Counted from the first letter of the stretch, positions 16,522-25,302 are shown. The stretch: DNA of 64,000 nucleotides from Jiangella muralis (GCF_001270745.1 NZ_KQ434754.1:232322-296321); one strand, 5' to 3'. The notes: generated by a model from the sequence alone, not told the origin. Translations and numbers: made by a program.

Positions 16522-17352
16522 TCAGGGGCCGGTGGCGGCGGGGCGGTCGGGGTCGGCCGACCACTGGGACCAGGAGCCGGGGTAGAGGGTGGCGTCGATC
16601 CCCGCGACGGCGAGGGCGGCGAGCTCGTGCGCCGCGGTGACGCCGGAGCCGCAGTAGGCGCCGACCGGACCCGAGCCGTCGGCGCCGAGGGCGGCGAAGC
16701 GAGCCCGCAGCTCGGAAGCGGGCAGGAAGCGGCCGGTCGCGTCGAGGTTGTCGGCGGTCGGGGCGCTGACGGCGCCGGGGATGTGCCCGGCCCGCGGATC
16801 GACCGGCTCCGTCTCGCCGCGGAACCGCTCCCCCGCACGGGCGTCGAGCAGCACGCCCGAGGCGGCCAGGGCAGCCGCGGACGACGCGGACAGGGTCGGC
16901 AGCGCACCCGCCCGCAGGACCACGTCACCGGCGGGCGGCGTCACGGGCCCGGTCTCCAGCGCGCCGCCGGCCGCCGTCCACGCGGCCAGTCCGCCGTCGA
17001 GCAGCCACACCTCCGGAAGCCCGGCCCAGCGCAGCAGCCACCACGCTCGCGCCGCCGACAGGCCGCCGAGGTCGTCGTAGGCGACGACGGTGTCGCCGGC
17101 GCGCACGCCCCAGCGCCGGGCGGCCGCCTGGAGCACGTCCACCGACGGCAGCGGATGGCGCCCGGCCGAGGCGGACGGCGGGCCGGCCAGCTCGGTCTCG
17201 AGGTCGGCGTACGCGGCGCCGGGCAGGTGGCCGGCCAGGTAGTGGTCGTGGCCGTGCGGGTCGCCGAGCTTCCAGCGAACGTCGAGCAGGACGACGCGCT
17301 CTCCCGCGGCCAGCCGCCGGCCGAGCGAGTCGGTGTCGATCAGTACGCTCAT
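16522..17352 (-). CDS. Two-domain rhodanese sulfurtransferase
   Basis: 276 residues with two rhodanese domains. The N-terminal one contains VVLLDVRW and GHLPGAAYADLE; the C-terminal one carries the active-site loop CGSGVTA. That loop is close to the CG[S]G(V/T)T form of 3-mercaptopyruvate sulfurtransferases and differs from the CRKGVT of thiosulfate rhodanese. Role: transfer of sulfane sulfur to cyanide or thiol acceptors in the cytoplasm. ATG 17352 lies exactly 7 bases after TAGCGT, so the mRNA is probably leaderless. Stands alone. Confidence 0.9.
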   Translation of the reverse strand: MSVLIDTDSLGRRLAAGERVVLLDVRWKLGDPHGHDHYLAGHLPGAAYADLETELAGPPSASAGRHPLPSVDVLQAAARRWGVRAGDTVVAYDDLGGLSAARAWWLLRWAGLPEVWLLDGGLAAWTAAGGALETGPVTPPAGDVVLRAGALPTLSASSAAALAASGVLLDARAGERFRGETEPVDPRAGHIPGAVSAPTADNLDATGRFLPASELRARFAALGADGSGPVGAYCGSGVTAAHELAALAVAGIDATLYPGSWSQWSADPDRPAATGP

Positions 17353-17473
17353 GCCGCCCACGCTACTGACGGGTCGAGACTTGCGAGGGCCCGGCGCCGC
17401 TCCGGGCCTTCGCCTGGAGATTTCCGCGGTGACCGGGTTCGGGGCGGGGAAGTGTGGCGACGTGCCCGGGCTT

Positions 17474-17541
17474 GCGTCCTGGGTCTGGCGCGCGTTTTCG
17501 GGCCGGATCCGGCCGTTTCGTACGCGTCAGACCCAGGACGC
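17474..17541. repeat. 68-bp symmetric palindrome centred on GGATCC
   Basis: Outer arms GCGTCCTGGGTCTG (17474-17487) and CAGACCCAGGACGC (17528-17541), and an inner palindrome GGCCGGATCCGGCC (17501-17514), share one centre at 17507.5. It could form a long hairpin downstream of no gene end on the plus strand; a binding site or a mobile remnant is possible. Confidence 0.7.
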
Positions 17542-17654
17542 GCCCAGACCAGGCCAACGGCCCGCGAGGTGTGCCCAAGAGGCCCCTGACAGCTGCCAAG
17601 ACAACGGGCGGCAGGGGCACGGCCAACTTCAGCTCATCCCGCCCCACGTCCGAC

Positions 17655-17726
17655 GTTGATCTTGGAGAAGTGGCGGCACCAATCAGGCATTTCGCCCGGC
17701 AATGCCGTGGCTGCTCCAAGGTCAAC
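17655..17726 (-). repeat. 72-bp palindromic repeat A, copy 1 (inverted orientation)
   Basis: Ends GTTGATCTTGGAG and CTCCAAGGTCAAC with the asymmetric core GCATTTCGCCC. It is the reverse orientation of the copies at 28077 and 37913, and exactly the same length, 72 bp. Confidence 0.85.
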
Positions 17727-17809
17727 TTGGTGGGCGGCGGCGGTAGCCGGTGGGGCTCATCGCGTGCAGCTGGCGGAACTGGCGGGAGAGGTGGCGCGCG
17801 CAACCCGTG

Positions 17810-17852
17810 AGTTGCACAACGGCCACACCATGTGCAACTCTGTAGTTGCACA
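17810..17852. promoter_or_regulatory. ArsR-type operator upstream of SRPBCC-ArsR-VOC operon
   Basis: A perfect 9-bp inverted repeat (TGTGCAACT at 17831-17839 and AGTTGCACA at 17844-17852, 4-base spacer) stands 15 bases before the first ATG. A third half-site AGTTGCACA lies at 17810-17818. Spacing and position suit autorepression by the ArsR-family product of the second gene. Confidence 0.65.
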
Positions 17853-17867
17853 CAGCAGGAGGATGGA

Positions 17868-18311
17868 ATGACCACTGACAGCATCGAACGCGACATCGTC
17901 ATCGCCGCCGCACCCGAGCGGGTCTGGGCGATCGTCACCCGCGCCGAGCACCTCGGCGCCTGGTTCGCCGACGCCGGCGCGACGATCGACCTGCGCCCCG
18001 GCGGCGAGCTGACGCTGACCTGGAAGGAGTACGGCGTCTCGCGCGGCGTCGTCGAGACCGTCCAGCCGCACACGACGTTCGCGTTCCGCTGGGCGCTCGA
18101 TGACGGCGCGCCGGGCGACGGCAACTCGACGCGCGTCGTGTTCACGCTCACGCCCGACGGCGACGGCACCCGGCTGCGGGTGGTCGAGAGCGGGTTCGAC
18201 GAGCTGGCCGGCGGCGCGGAGCGGCAGGCGACGCACGTCGAGCAGAACACCGAGGGCTGGCGGCTGGAGCTGGACGAGCTGCGCGCCTACGCCGAGTCGA
18301 ACCCGGCATGA
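17868..18311 (+). CDS. SRPBCC-domain (AHSA1/START-like) protein
   Basis: 147 residues beginning MTTDSIERDIVIAAAPERVWAIVTRAEHLGAWF, the first strand and helices of the Bet v1-like AHSA1 family, and ending in the long helix GWRLELDELRAYAESN. It has a hydrophobic-ligand cavity and no catalytic motif. AGGAGG is 5 bases before ATG 17868. It overlaps the ArsR gene by 4 bases (ATGA). SRPBCC-ArsR pairs are a standard actinobacterial module in which the regulator controls its own operon; ligand unknown. Confidence 0.88.
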   Translation: MTTDSIERDIVIAAAPERVWAIVTRAEHLGAWFADAGATIDLRPGGELTLTWKEYGVSRGVVETVQPHTTFAFRWALDDGAPGDGNSTRVVFTLTPDGDGTRLRVVESGFDELAGGAERQATHVEQNTEGWRLELDELRAYAESNPA

Positions 18312-18637
18312 CCCGGACGCTGCTCGACGCCGTGCTGGTGGCGCTGGCCGAACCGACCCGGCGGCAACTGCTCGACCTGCTGGCCGAGCGCGGCGAGGCG
18401 AGCGCCAGCACGCTGGCCCAGGCCCTCCCGGTGACCCGGCAGGCGGTCGTCAAACACCTCGCCGTGCTCGACGACGCGGGCCTGGTGAGCAGCAGGAGGG
18501 CCGGGCGCGAGGTGCGCTATCGGACCCGGCCCGAGCGGCTGGCGGCGGCGGCCCGCGACCTGAGTGAGCTGGCCACCGCATGGGAGACCCGCCTGGCGAC
18601 GATCAAGCGCCTGGCCGAAGAGGAAGAGGGAGTATGA
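18308..18637 (+). CDS. ArsR-family winged-helix repressor
   Basis: 109 residues with a complete winged HTH (LAEPTRRQLLDLLAERGEASASTLAQALPVTRQAVVKHLAVLDDAGLV, then the wing SSRRAGREVRYRTRP). No metal-binding Cys cluster is present, so it is not a metal sensor of the CadC/SmtB type; an organic ligand is likely. Coupled by ATGA overlaps to the SRPBCC gene before and the VOC gene after. The inverted repeat at 17831-17852 is its probable operator. Confidence 0.88.
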   Translation: MTRTLLDAVLVALAEPTRRQLLDLLAERGEASASTLAQALPVTRQAVVKHLAVLDDAGLVSSRRAGREVRYRTRPERLAAAARDLSELATAWETRLATIKRLAEEEEGV

Positions 18638-19005
18638 CGTTCGAGGGCAGCGTGAACATCGCCATGAAGATCCCGGCGGCGCAGTACCCGAAGACGGTCG
18701 CGTTCTACCGCGACGTGCTGGGCCTGCCCACGAAGGACGTCACCGGCACGGACATCGCCGCCGGGGTGACCCGCAGCGTCCGCGTCGAGTTCGGGCCTAG
18801 CGTGCTGTGGCTGGACGAGGTGCCGAACTACAGTCGCTCCGACGTCTGGCTGGAGCTGTCCACCGACGACCTGCCGGCCGCGATGGAGCGGCTGACGGCG
18901 GCCGGCGTCGTGGCCCGGGACGAGCTGGAGCCACTGCCCGACGCCATGCGGGCGCACTGGATCGCCAACCCCGCGGGCGTCGTGCACCTGGTGGCTCAGG
19001 CCTGA
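18634..19005 (+). CDS. VOC-family protein in SRPBCC-ArsR operon
   Basis: 123 residues, one VOC module: MKIPAAQYPKTVAFYRDVLGLP, VWLELSTDDLPAAMERLTAAGV and closing HWIANPAGVVHLVAQA. It is likely to bind or transform the small molecule sensed by the ArsR protein. ATG 18634 overlaps the ArsR stop (ATGA). Its last 10 bases overlap the convergent gene on the minus strand. Confidence 0.85.
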   Translation: MTFEGSVNIAMKIPAAQYPKTVAFYRDVLGLPTKDVTGTDIAAGVTRSVRVEFGPSVLWLDEVPNYSRSDVWLELSTDDLPAAMERLTAAGVVARDELEPLPDAMRAHWIANPAGVVHLVAQA

Positions 19006-19559
19006 GCGTGCCGGGTCCACGTCTCGTGGGTGGCGATGACCGCCGACGAGTGGGCCCGGCCGTCGGCGCCGCCCACCTCCGGCCGCCCGAGCACCCGCGC
19101 GCCGTCGACCTCGAGGGTCGCGTCGGTGCAGAACGTCAGCAGGTTGGTCAGCGTCCACGGCACGCCGCCCAGCTGCCAGGACTCCGCCTCGCCGGGACGT
19201 GTCTCGACCGGCCGGCTGATGGTCGTGACCACCCGGGTGCCGTCGGCGCCGACCACCTTCGCGCGGGCGTGGTCGGAGCCGACGTGCCACTCGACGACGT
19301 CGCAGTCGACCGGTTCGCCGATCTCCGGCAGCCCGTCCAACTCCGGGAACCAGCGGCTGAACGTGTCGGTCAGCCAGCCGCCGAGCGGTGCGTCGGGCGT
19401 GAGCAGCCGGACGACGTCGTCGCCGTCGACCCAGGCGAGCAGCGCGAGCCCGGAGCCCTGCACGCTCCACTCCGCCTCCCAGAGTGAGACGAATCCGGCA
19501 CGGGAGTCCGCTCGCATGAGGGTGGCGCTCGGGTTGGCTCCGATGAACTCGACGGGCAT
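18996..19559 (-). CDS. Hypothetical protein (187 aa)
   Basis: No family recognised. The sequence is a soluble alpha/beta protein with many Trp (LWEAEWSVQGSG, GGWLTDTFSRWFPELDG, EWHVGSD) and long strands (RAKVVGADGTRVVTTISRPV). No signal peptide or membrane segment. The ATG follows directly on the stop of the upstream acyl-CoA ligase gene (TGAATG), so the two are translationally coupled and probably related in function. The C-terminus overlaps the convergent VOC gene by 10 bases. Confidence 0.68.
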   Translation of the reverse strand: MPVEFIGANPSATLMRADSRAGFVSLWEAEWSVQGSGLALLAWVDGDDVVRLLTPDAPLGGWLTDTFSRWFPELDGLPEIGEPVDCDVVEWHVGSDHARAKVVGADGTRVVTTISRPVETRPGEAESWQLGGVPWTLTNLLTFCTDATLEVDGARVLGRPEVGGADGRAHSSAVIATHETWTRHAQA

Positions 19560-21194
19560 TCAGCCGAGCGTAGTGACGTTCAGGTCGTCGTGGGCGTAGG
19601 CCGCGCGAATGATCTTCTTGTCGAACTTGCCGACGCTCGTCTTCGGGATCTCCGGCACGACGGCCCAGCGCTCGGGCAGCTGCCACTTCGCCACCTTCGT
19701 GGCCAGGAACTCACGCAGCTCGGCGACGTCGACCTGCTCGCCCTCCTTGACGACGACGGTGGCCAGCGGCCGCTCGCCCCACTTGTCGTCCGGGACGCCG
19801 ACGACGGCCGCCTCGGCGACGGCGGGGTGCGCGGCGAGGTGGCCCTCCAGTTCGACCGAGCTGATCCACTCGCCACCGGACTTGATGACGTCGCGAGCAC
19901 GGTCGGTGAGGCGCAGGTAGCCGTCTGACGTGATGGTGCCGACGTCGCCGGTGCGCAGCCAGCCGTCGTCGAAGCGCTCCTCGTCGTTGTCCCGGTAGTA
20001 CGAGCCGGTGATCCAGGGGCCGCGGACCTCCAGTTCGCCGACGGACTCGCCGTCCCAGCCGAGCACCTCTCCGTCCGGGCCGACCAGCCGGGCCTCGACC
20101 GGTGCGACGAACCGGCCCTGGGCCAGCCGGTAGCCGTCGACGGCGTCCTCGGCGGCGTCGACCGGTGGTCGCGAGAACGTCCCGAGCGGGCTCATCTCCG
20201 TCATGCCCCACGCGTGCAGGCCGGTGATGCCGCGTGCGTCCAGCCCGCGCATCAGCGTCTCGGACATCGCCGACCCGCCGACGACCAGGCTGGTCAGCGA
20301 CGAGATGTCCGCTTCCGGGTGCGCCTCGAGGTACTGCAGCAGCCCGACCCAGACGGTCGGCACGCCGGCGCCGATGGTCGGCCGCGCCGCGGCGATGAAC
20401 GCGGCCAGCGGCTCCGGCGCGAGGAAACGGTCAGGCATGGCCAGCGACGTGCCGGCGGCGAACGCGGCGTACGGGAGCCCCCACGCCAGCACGTGGAACT
20501 GCGGGACGACGGTCAGCAGCAGGTCGCGTGCGGACAGGTCGAACAGGTCGGGCATCGACTCGGTCAGTGCGTGCAGGTAGATCGACCGGTGGCTGTAGAC
20601 GACGCCTTTGGGGTGGCCGGTGGTGCCGGACGTGTAACACATCGCGGCGGCGGCCCGCTCGTCCACGTCCGGCCAGTCGTACGTCACCGGCTGCGCCGCC
20701 AGCAGCGACTCGTAGTCGTGCACGCCGACGCCGGTGCCCTCCAGGAGGCCGCGGTCGGCCGCGCCCGCCACGATGACGTGCCGCACCGACTTCAGCGACG
20801 GCAGCAGCTTGGCGAACCCGGACAGCAGCGAGCCGTCGACGATGACGACGCGGTCGGCCGCGTGGTTGGCGGTGAACGCGATCTGCTCCGGGAACAGCCG
20901 GATGTTCAGCGGGTGCAGCACCGCGCCCATCGCCGGGATCGCGAAGTACGCCTCGACGTGCCGGTGGTTGTTCCACATGAACGTCGCCACTCGGTCGCCG
21001 GGCCGGACGCCGAGCGACGACAGCGCTCCGGCCAGTCGAGCCGCGGCCCGGGCGACGTCGGCGAACGTCGTCTCGTGGACGCCGGACCCGGTGTCGGTGG
21101 CCGTGACCACCCGGCTGCCGCCGTGGATCGTCGCACCGTGCTCGAGCAGCCGGCGCACCTGTAGCGGTACGTCCATCATCGTGCTGGTGATCAC
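19560..21194 (-). CDS. AMP-dependent fatty-acyl-CoA ligase
   Basis: 544 residues. The AMP-binding P-loop CYTSGTTGHPKGVVYSHRS, the GMTEMSP motif, YRDNDEERFDDGWLRTGDVG and the C-terminal Lys motif PKTSVGKFDKK are all intact. It forms acyl-AMP and then acyl-CoA. The N-terminus MMDVPLQVRRLLEHGATIHG resembles medium/long-chain fatty acid ligases of Actinobacteria. GGAGG lies five bases before GTG 21194, which sets the start. It is coupled to the 187-aa hypothetical gene. Confidence 0.92.
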   Translation of the reverse strand: MITSTMMDVPLQVRRLLEHGATIHGGSRVVTATDTGSGVHETTFADVARAAARLAGALSSLGVRPGDRVATFMWNNHRHVEAYFAIPAMGAVLHPLNIRLFPEQIAFTANHAADRVVIVDGSLLSGFAKLLPSLKSVRHVIVAGAADRGLLEGTGVGVHDYESLLAAQPVTYDWPDVDERAAAAMCYTSGTTGHPKGVVYSHRSIYLHALTESMPDLFDLSARDLLLTVVPQFHVLAWGLPYAAFAAGTSLAMPDRFLAPEPLAAFIAAARPTIGAGVPTVWVGLLQYLEAHPEADISSLTSLVVGGSAMSETLMRGLDARGITGLHAWGMTEMSPLGTFSRPPVDAAEDAVDGYRLAQGRFVAPVEARLVGPDGEVLGWDGESVGELEVRGPWITGSYYRDNDEERFDDGWLRTGDVGTITSDGYLRLTDRARDVIKSGGEWISSVELEGHLAAHPAVAEAAVVGVPDDKWGERPLATVVVKEGEQVDVAELREFLATKVAKWQLPERWAVVPEIPKTSVGKFDKKIIRAAYAHDDLNVTTLG

Positions 21195-21288
21195 GGAGAC
21201 CTCCCCATCGAGGACCCGGCGACGCCGTGTCTGTCGCCCATACCCTGCCGCAGGAATGTCACCGGCGGAAGCCTTGATCGCTTCGGGA

Positions 21289-21304
21289 TTAACGACCTCG
21301 TAAC
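21289..21304. promoter_or_regulatory. Possible GlnR site upstream of ammonium transporter
   Basis: TTAAC-N6-GTAAC (TTAACGACCTCGTAAC) fits half of the known actinobacterial GlnR pattern gTnAc-n6-GaAAc, 46 bases before amt. A GTGAAACG motif follows at 21321. Only the match by eye supports it. Confidence 0.35.
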
Positions 21305-21349
21305 CGCGGACGGCGGCCGCGTGAAACGCCCGGTGGCCACGCTGCCCGC

Positions 21350-22621
21350 ATGGATACCGGAGACACCGCGTGGATCCTCGCGTCCACCGCACTCGTGATG
21401 CTGATGACCCCCGGCCTCGCGCTGTTCTACGGCGGCATGGTCCGGGCGAAGAGCGTTGTCAACATGATGATGATGAGCTTCGGCGCGCTCGGTGTGATCA
21501 GCGTGCTGTGGGTTCTGTACGGCTACTCGATGGCCTTCGGCACCGACGTCGGCGGCGGCCTGCTGGGCGATCCCGGTGAGTTCTTCGGCCTCTCCGGCCT
21601 GATGAGCCCCGACGCGCTGTCCGGCACGATCCCGTCGATGCTGTTCGTCGGGTTCCAGGGCATGTTCGCGGTCATCACCGTCGCGCTGGTGTCGGGCTCG
21701 ATCGCCGACCGTGCGAAGTTCTGGACCTGGCTGCTGTTCGCGGCGGTCTGGGGCACGCTCGTGTACTTCCCGGTCGCCCACTGGGTGTTCGCGTTCGCCG
21801 ACGGCGACGGCGGCTGGATCGCCGACCGCCTGCTCGCGATCGACTTCGCCGGCGGCACCGCGGTGCACATCAACGCCGGCGCGGCCGGGCTCGCGCTGGC
21901 GCTGGTGCTCGGACGGCGCCGCGACTTCGCCAAGGGCGCGCACCGCCCGCACAACCTGCCGCTGGTGATGCTCGGCGCCGGCCTGCTGTGGTTCGGCTGG
22001 TTCGGCTTCAACGCCGGGTCGGCCGTGGGCGCCAACGGCGTCGCGGCGGTCGCGCTGGTCAACACGGTCGCGGCGACGGGCGCGGCGATGCTGGCCTGGA
22101 TCGCGGTGGAGAAGTTCCGCGACGGCCATGCGACGTCGATGGGCGCGGCGTCCGGCGTGGTGACCGGCCTGGTGGCGATCACCCCGGCGTGTTCCGCGCT
22201 GAACCCCGTCGGTTCGCTGATCCTGGGTGTCGTGGCCGGAGCGATCTGCTCGCTGGTGGTCGACCTGAAGTTCCGGCTGCGCTACGACGACTCGCTCGAC
22301 GTCGTCGCGGTGCACCTGGTCGGCGGCCTCGTCGGCACCATCGCGATCGGCTTCCTGGCCACCGCGGACGCGCCGGCCGGTGTCGACGGCCTGTTCTTCG
22401 GCGGCGGCGTCGACCAGCTGTGGCGGCAGGTCGTCGGCGCGGGCGCGGTGCTGGCCTACTCGTTCGTCGTCACGTACCTGATCGGCCTGGTGCTGCAGCG
22501 CACGATCGGATTCCGGGTGGACGACGACCACGAGGTGGTCGGCGTCGACCGGGTGCACCACGGCGAGTCGGGCTACGAGATCGGCTCCGAGGAGGTGTCG
22601 GAGGACGTCGTCACGGCGTAA
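21350..22621 (+). CDS. amt: Ammonium transporter (Amt family)
   Basis: 423 residues, about 11 membrane helices. Motifs: ALFYGGMVRAKSVVNMMMMSFGA, and the Amt signature around IDFAGGTAVHINAGAAGLALALVLG, with the twin-His pore residues in VHINAG and VHLVGGLVGT. Carries NH4+/NH3 into the cell under nitrogen limitation. Unlike many actinobacteria, no glnB/glnD follows. A GlnR-like motif upstream suggests nitrogen control. A strong hairpin terminates it. Confidence 0.93.
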   Translation: MDTGDTAWILASTALVMLMTPGLALFYGGMVRAKSVVNMMMMSFGALGVISVLWVLYGYSMAFGTDVGGGLLGDPGEFFGLSGLMSPDALSGTIPSMLFVGFQGMFAVITVALVSGSIADRAKFWTWLLFAAVWGTLVYFPVAHWVFAFADGDGGWIADRLLAIDFAGGTAVHINAGAAGLALALVLGRRRDFAKGAHRPHNLPLVMLGAGLLWFGWFGFNAGSAVGANGVAAVALVNTVAATGAAMLAWIAVEKFRDGHATSMGAASGVVTGLVAITPACSALNPVGSLILGVVAGAICSLVVDLKFRLRYDDSLDVVAVHLVGGLVGTIAIGFLATADAPAGVDGLFFGGGVDQLWRQVVGAGAVLAYSFVVTYLIGLVLQRTIGFRVDDDHEVVGVDRVHHGESGYEIGSEEVSEDVVTA

Positions 22622-22633
22622 GCCTGACGCGTT

Positions 22634-22672
22634 GTGCCGCGGCCCGGGGTGTCTCGCCCCGGGCCGCGGCAC
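22634..22672 (+). terminator. Terminator of amt
   Basis: Perfect 16-bp stem (22634-22649 / 22657-22672, arm GTGCCGCGGCCCGGGG) with a 7-base loop, 12 bases past the amt stop and 10 bases before the next promoter. No U-tract. Confidence 0.85.
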
Positions 22673-22693
22673 GTCCGTGCTTACGGTGTGCCG

Positions 22694-23980
22694 ATGCAGA
22701 CTGCAGAACTCGGCACCCGTGGCACGGCGTGGTCGCCGGAGACCCGGCTGTACTCCGACGGCGTGGTCATCGGCACCGACGGCGCGCCACTGGTCGTCCC
22801 GCCGGGCAGCGGGTTGCGCCGGCTGCCCGGCACCGGCTACCTCGACCCGTCCTCCGGCGCACTGCCCGGCGCGGCGGTGCCCACCGGCGACGAGGCCGAC
22901 GCGGCGCGCGAGCTGCTGGCGGCGACCGAGTTGCCCGGCCGCGGCACGCCGTACCAGGCGATGGCCGAGGAGGCGCTGATCGACATCGGCGTGCTGACGT
23001 TCCCCAACGGCGCCGCGGTCGCCGCCGGCAGCCCGTACTGGCGCTACGTGTGGCCCCGCGACGTCGGCTACATGGCGGCGGCGCTGACGGTGTGCGGCCG
23101 GTCTGAGCCGGCGTTCGCGCAGCTGGCGTACGTGGCCGCCATGCAGGAGCGCGATGGCACGTGGCAGGCGCGGTACCTGCCCGACGGTTCGCGCGGGGTG
23201 CCTGACGACCGCGGGCTGCAGCTCGACGGCATCGGCTGGACGCTGTGGGCGACGTGGCTGTGGGCCGGCGCGACGGGTGGCGCCGCCGGGCCGCTGGCGC
23301 CGATGGTCCGCTCCGCCGTCGACGCCGCGCTGGCCGCGCTGGACCCGTCGACGGGGCTGCCGCGCGCGTCGCAGGACTTCTGGGAGATGGACCTCGACGA
23401 GGCGACGCTCGGCTCGGCGGCGCCGCTGCTGCTCGGCCTGCGGGCCGGTCGTGAGCTGCTGACGTTGCTCGGCGGGCCGGACGACGCGCGGCTCGCGGCC
23501 CGGGCCGCGGACGGCGCCGAGCGGCTGGCCGCGGTGGTCGCCGCCGGGTTCGGCGCGCACGGCTACGCGCGGCGCATCAGCGGGACCGGCGGCCGCGACG
23601 CGTCCGTCGCGTTCCTGCTGCCGCCGTTCGCCCCGGCCGACGACGCCGTCGCGGCGGCCTGGCGGTCCGCGGTCGACGCCACCACCGTCGGCAACGGCGG
23701 GGTCCGGCCCGGCGAGGAGTGGACCGACGTCGTCACCGCGTGGACGCCGCAGGTGTCGCTGCACGCGCTGACCGCCGCGTCGACCGGCGACACCGCGCTG
23801 GCGCACCGGCTGCTCAGCTGGCTCGACCTGCGCCGCACCGGTCTCGGCGCGCTGGCGGAGAAGGTCACCGGCGACGCCCGCCCGTCCGCCGTCGCGCCGC
23901 TCGGGCTGACCGGCGCAACCGTCCTGCTGGCGCTGGCCGCCCTCGACGGACGCCCGCTCCCGGTGCCGAGCGGGAGATAA
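22694..23980 (+). CDS. Glucoamylase-like (GH15-type) six-hairpin glycosidase
   Basis: 428 residues, cytoplasmic. An (alpha/alpha)6-barrel pattern with SPYWRYVWPRDVGYMAAAL, LQLDGIGWTLWATWLW and SQDFWEMDLDEATLGSAAPLLLGLRAG, resembling bacterial GH15 glucoamylases. The Glu/Asp-rich FWEMDLDEAT and GVRPGEEWTDV segments are where the two catalytic acids would lie. It is shorter than typical GH15 proteins because the N-terminal super-sandwich domain is reduced. Expected to cleave glucose or trehalose from the non-reducing end. TACGGT stands 6 bases before ATG 22694 (leaderless). Confidence 0.8.
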   Translation: MQTAELGTRGTAWSPETRLYSDGVVIGTDGAPLVVPPGSGLRRLPGTGYLDPSSGALPGAAVPTGDEADAARELLAATELPGRGTPYQAMAEEALIDIGVLTFPNGAAVAAGSPYWRYVWPRDVGYMAAALTVCGRSEPAFAQLAYVAAMQERDGTWQARYLPDGSRGVPDDRGLQLDGIGWTLWATWLWAGATGGAAGPLAPMVRSAVDAALAALDPSTGLPRASQDFWEMDLDEATLGSAAPLLLGLRAGRELLTLLGGPDDARLAARAADGAERLAAVVAAGFGAHGYARRISGTGGRDASVAFLLPPFAPADDAVAAAWRSAVDATTVGNGGVRPGEEWTDVVTAWTPQVSLHALTAASTGDTALAHRLLSWLDLRRTGLGALAEKVTGDARPSAVAPLGLTGATVLLALAALDGRPLPVPSGR

Positions 23981-23986
23981 TGCACC

Positions 23987-24862
23987 ATGCGCCGGCTGCG
24001 GTTCGTCCTGGTCCTCGTCGTGACGGTGCTGCTGGCCGGCATCGCGGCGACGGTCGTGGCGCTGACCACGGGCGATGACGACGACGTCGCGGACGGCGTC
24101 GGCGGCGCGACGCCCGACCTCAGCGCCACCGCCGAGATCCGCCGCTCGTTCAACCGGTCCGGCCTGGTCGTCATCGCCGTCACCAACCACGGCGCCGAGC
24201 CGGTCACCGTCACGTCGGCGGAACTGCTCAGCGACTCGTTCGAGGCCACCGGTCCGCAGCCGCGCGACACCACCATCCGGCCCGGCACCATCCCGCTCGA
24301 TCTCCAGGTCGAGTACGGCCCGGCCCGCTGCCCCGACGGCGTCGACTCCGCGGCCGCCGCGTCGCAGGTCCGCCTGACCACCCGCACCGATGGCGGCGAC
24401 GAGCACGAGCAGGTGCTCGACCTCCCGCACCCCAACGGCACGCTGGACCGGCTGCTGCGCACCGACTGCCGCGACGCCGCGCTGGCCGCGGCCGTCACGC
24501 TGGCGATGGGCCCGCTGGAGCCACGCGCCGACGGCACGCTGACCGGCGTCCTCACCGTCACCCGGGTCGACGGCGGCACGACACCGGCCACCGTCACCGA
24601 CTCCCGCGGCAGCGTGTTGTTCACCATCACGCCCGAGGCCGACCCCGCGCTCCCGCCCGGCCAGCTGCGGGTGGTGGCCGACGTGCTGCGCTGCGGCGGC
24701 CACGCCATCGGCGACGCGAAGCGGCCGTACGGCTTCACCGCGTGGATCGACCTCGGCGACGGCGTCGAGATCCCCACCGCGATCCAGGTCGACGACGCCC
24801 ACCGGGCCGCGCTCGACGCCATGCAGCCGATCCGCTGCGCCGGCCACGACAACGACATCTGA
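23987..24862 (+). CDS. Membrane-anchored exported protein, unknown
   Basis: 291 residues: one N-terminal membrane helix (about 5-27) with positive residues before it (Nin-Cout), then an extracytoplasmic part rich in beta strands. VVIAVTNHGAEPVTVTSAELLSDSFEATG looks like an Ig/DUF-type beta-sandwich, repeated loosely later (LRVVADVLRCGGHAIG). Four Cys could form two disulphides outside the cell. It starts 6 bases after the GH15 gene, so it is likely cotranscribed. No enzyme motif seen. Confidence 0.72.
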   Translation: MRRLRFVLVLVVTVLLAGIAATVVALTTGDDDDVADGVGGATPDLSATAEIRRSFNRSGLVVIAVTNHGAEPVTVTSAELLSDSFEATGPQPRDTTIRPGTIPLDLQVEYGPARCPDGVDSAAAASQVRLTTRTDGGDEHEQVLDLPHPNGTLDRLLRTDCRDAALAAAVTLAMGPLEPRADGTLTGVLTVTRVDGGTTPATVTDSRGSVLFTITPEADPALPPGQLRVVADVLRCGGHAIGDAKRPYGFTAWIDLGDGVEIPTAIQVDDAHRAALDAMQPIRCAGHDNDI

Positions 24863-24946
24863 CACCGGTTGTCGAGAACGCCGCGACGGATCCGACCCAC
24901 TGCCGAGAGCGCCCGAGGGCGGCGCGCACGAGACGGGAGCAACCCG

Positions 24947-25302
24947 ATGAAGTACATGCTGATGATGTTCGGCGACGCGGAGTCGATGCTGGCCACGGCC
25001 TCGAAGGAGTGGGTCGAGGAGATGATCGGCTTCATGGTCCAGCTGGACAAGGACCTCGAGGCGTCCGGCGAGCTGGTCTTCCAGCAGGGTCTCGCCGACC
25101 CCGGCACGGCGAAGACGGTGCGGCTGCAGGACGGCCTCCCGGTCTCCACCGACGGGCCGTACGCCGAGACGAAGGAGTCGCTGATCGGCTTCTGGGTGGT
25201 CGACGTCGAGAGCGAGGAGCGGGTGCTCGAGATCGCCGGGCAGATCGTGAGGTATTCCGGCCGGCTGGAGGTCCGCCCGGCGATGGACGCGCCGCCGGAC
25301 CT

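Larger units (their letters stand above)
17353..17867. other. 515-bp intergenic region with two palindromic elements and an operator
   Basis: No convincing gene. It holds a symmetric 68-bp dyad (17474-17541), a 72-bp repeat A copy (17655-17726) and the ArsR operator (17810-17852). Short open frames here are broken by these palindromes and lack start signals. Confidence 0.7.

Noticed and set aside
17363-18250. Minus-strand open frame over the intergenic palindromes
   Set aside because: Overlaps the SRPBCC gene in antisense and reads through repeat A.
22694-23980. Amt-linked glnB or glnD after the ammonium transporter
   Set aside because: The following gene is a GH15-like protein separated by a strong terminator.
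21191-24865. Very long minus-strand open frame (over 1,200 codons) opposite amt and the GH15 gene
   Set aside because: Antisense shadow of real plus-strand genes; composition of low-complexity Arg/Gly/Asp/Val and no family motifs.
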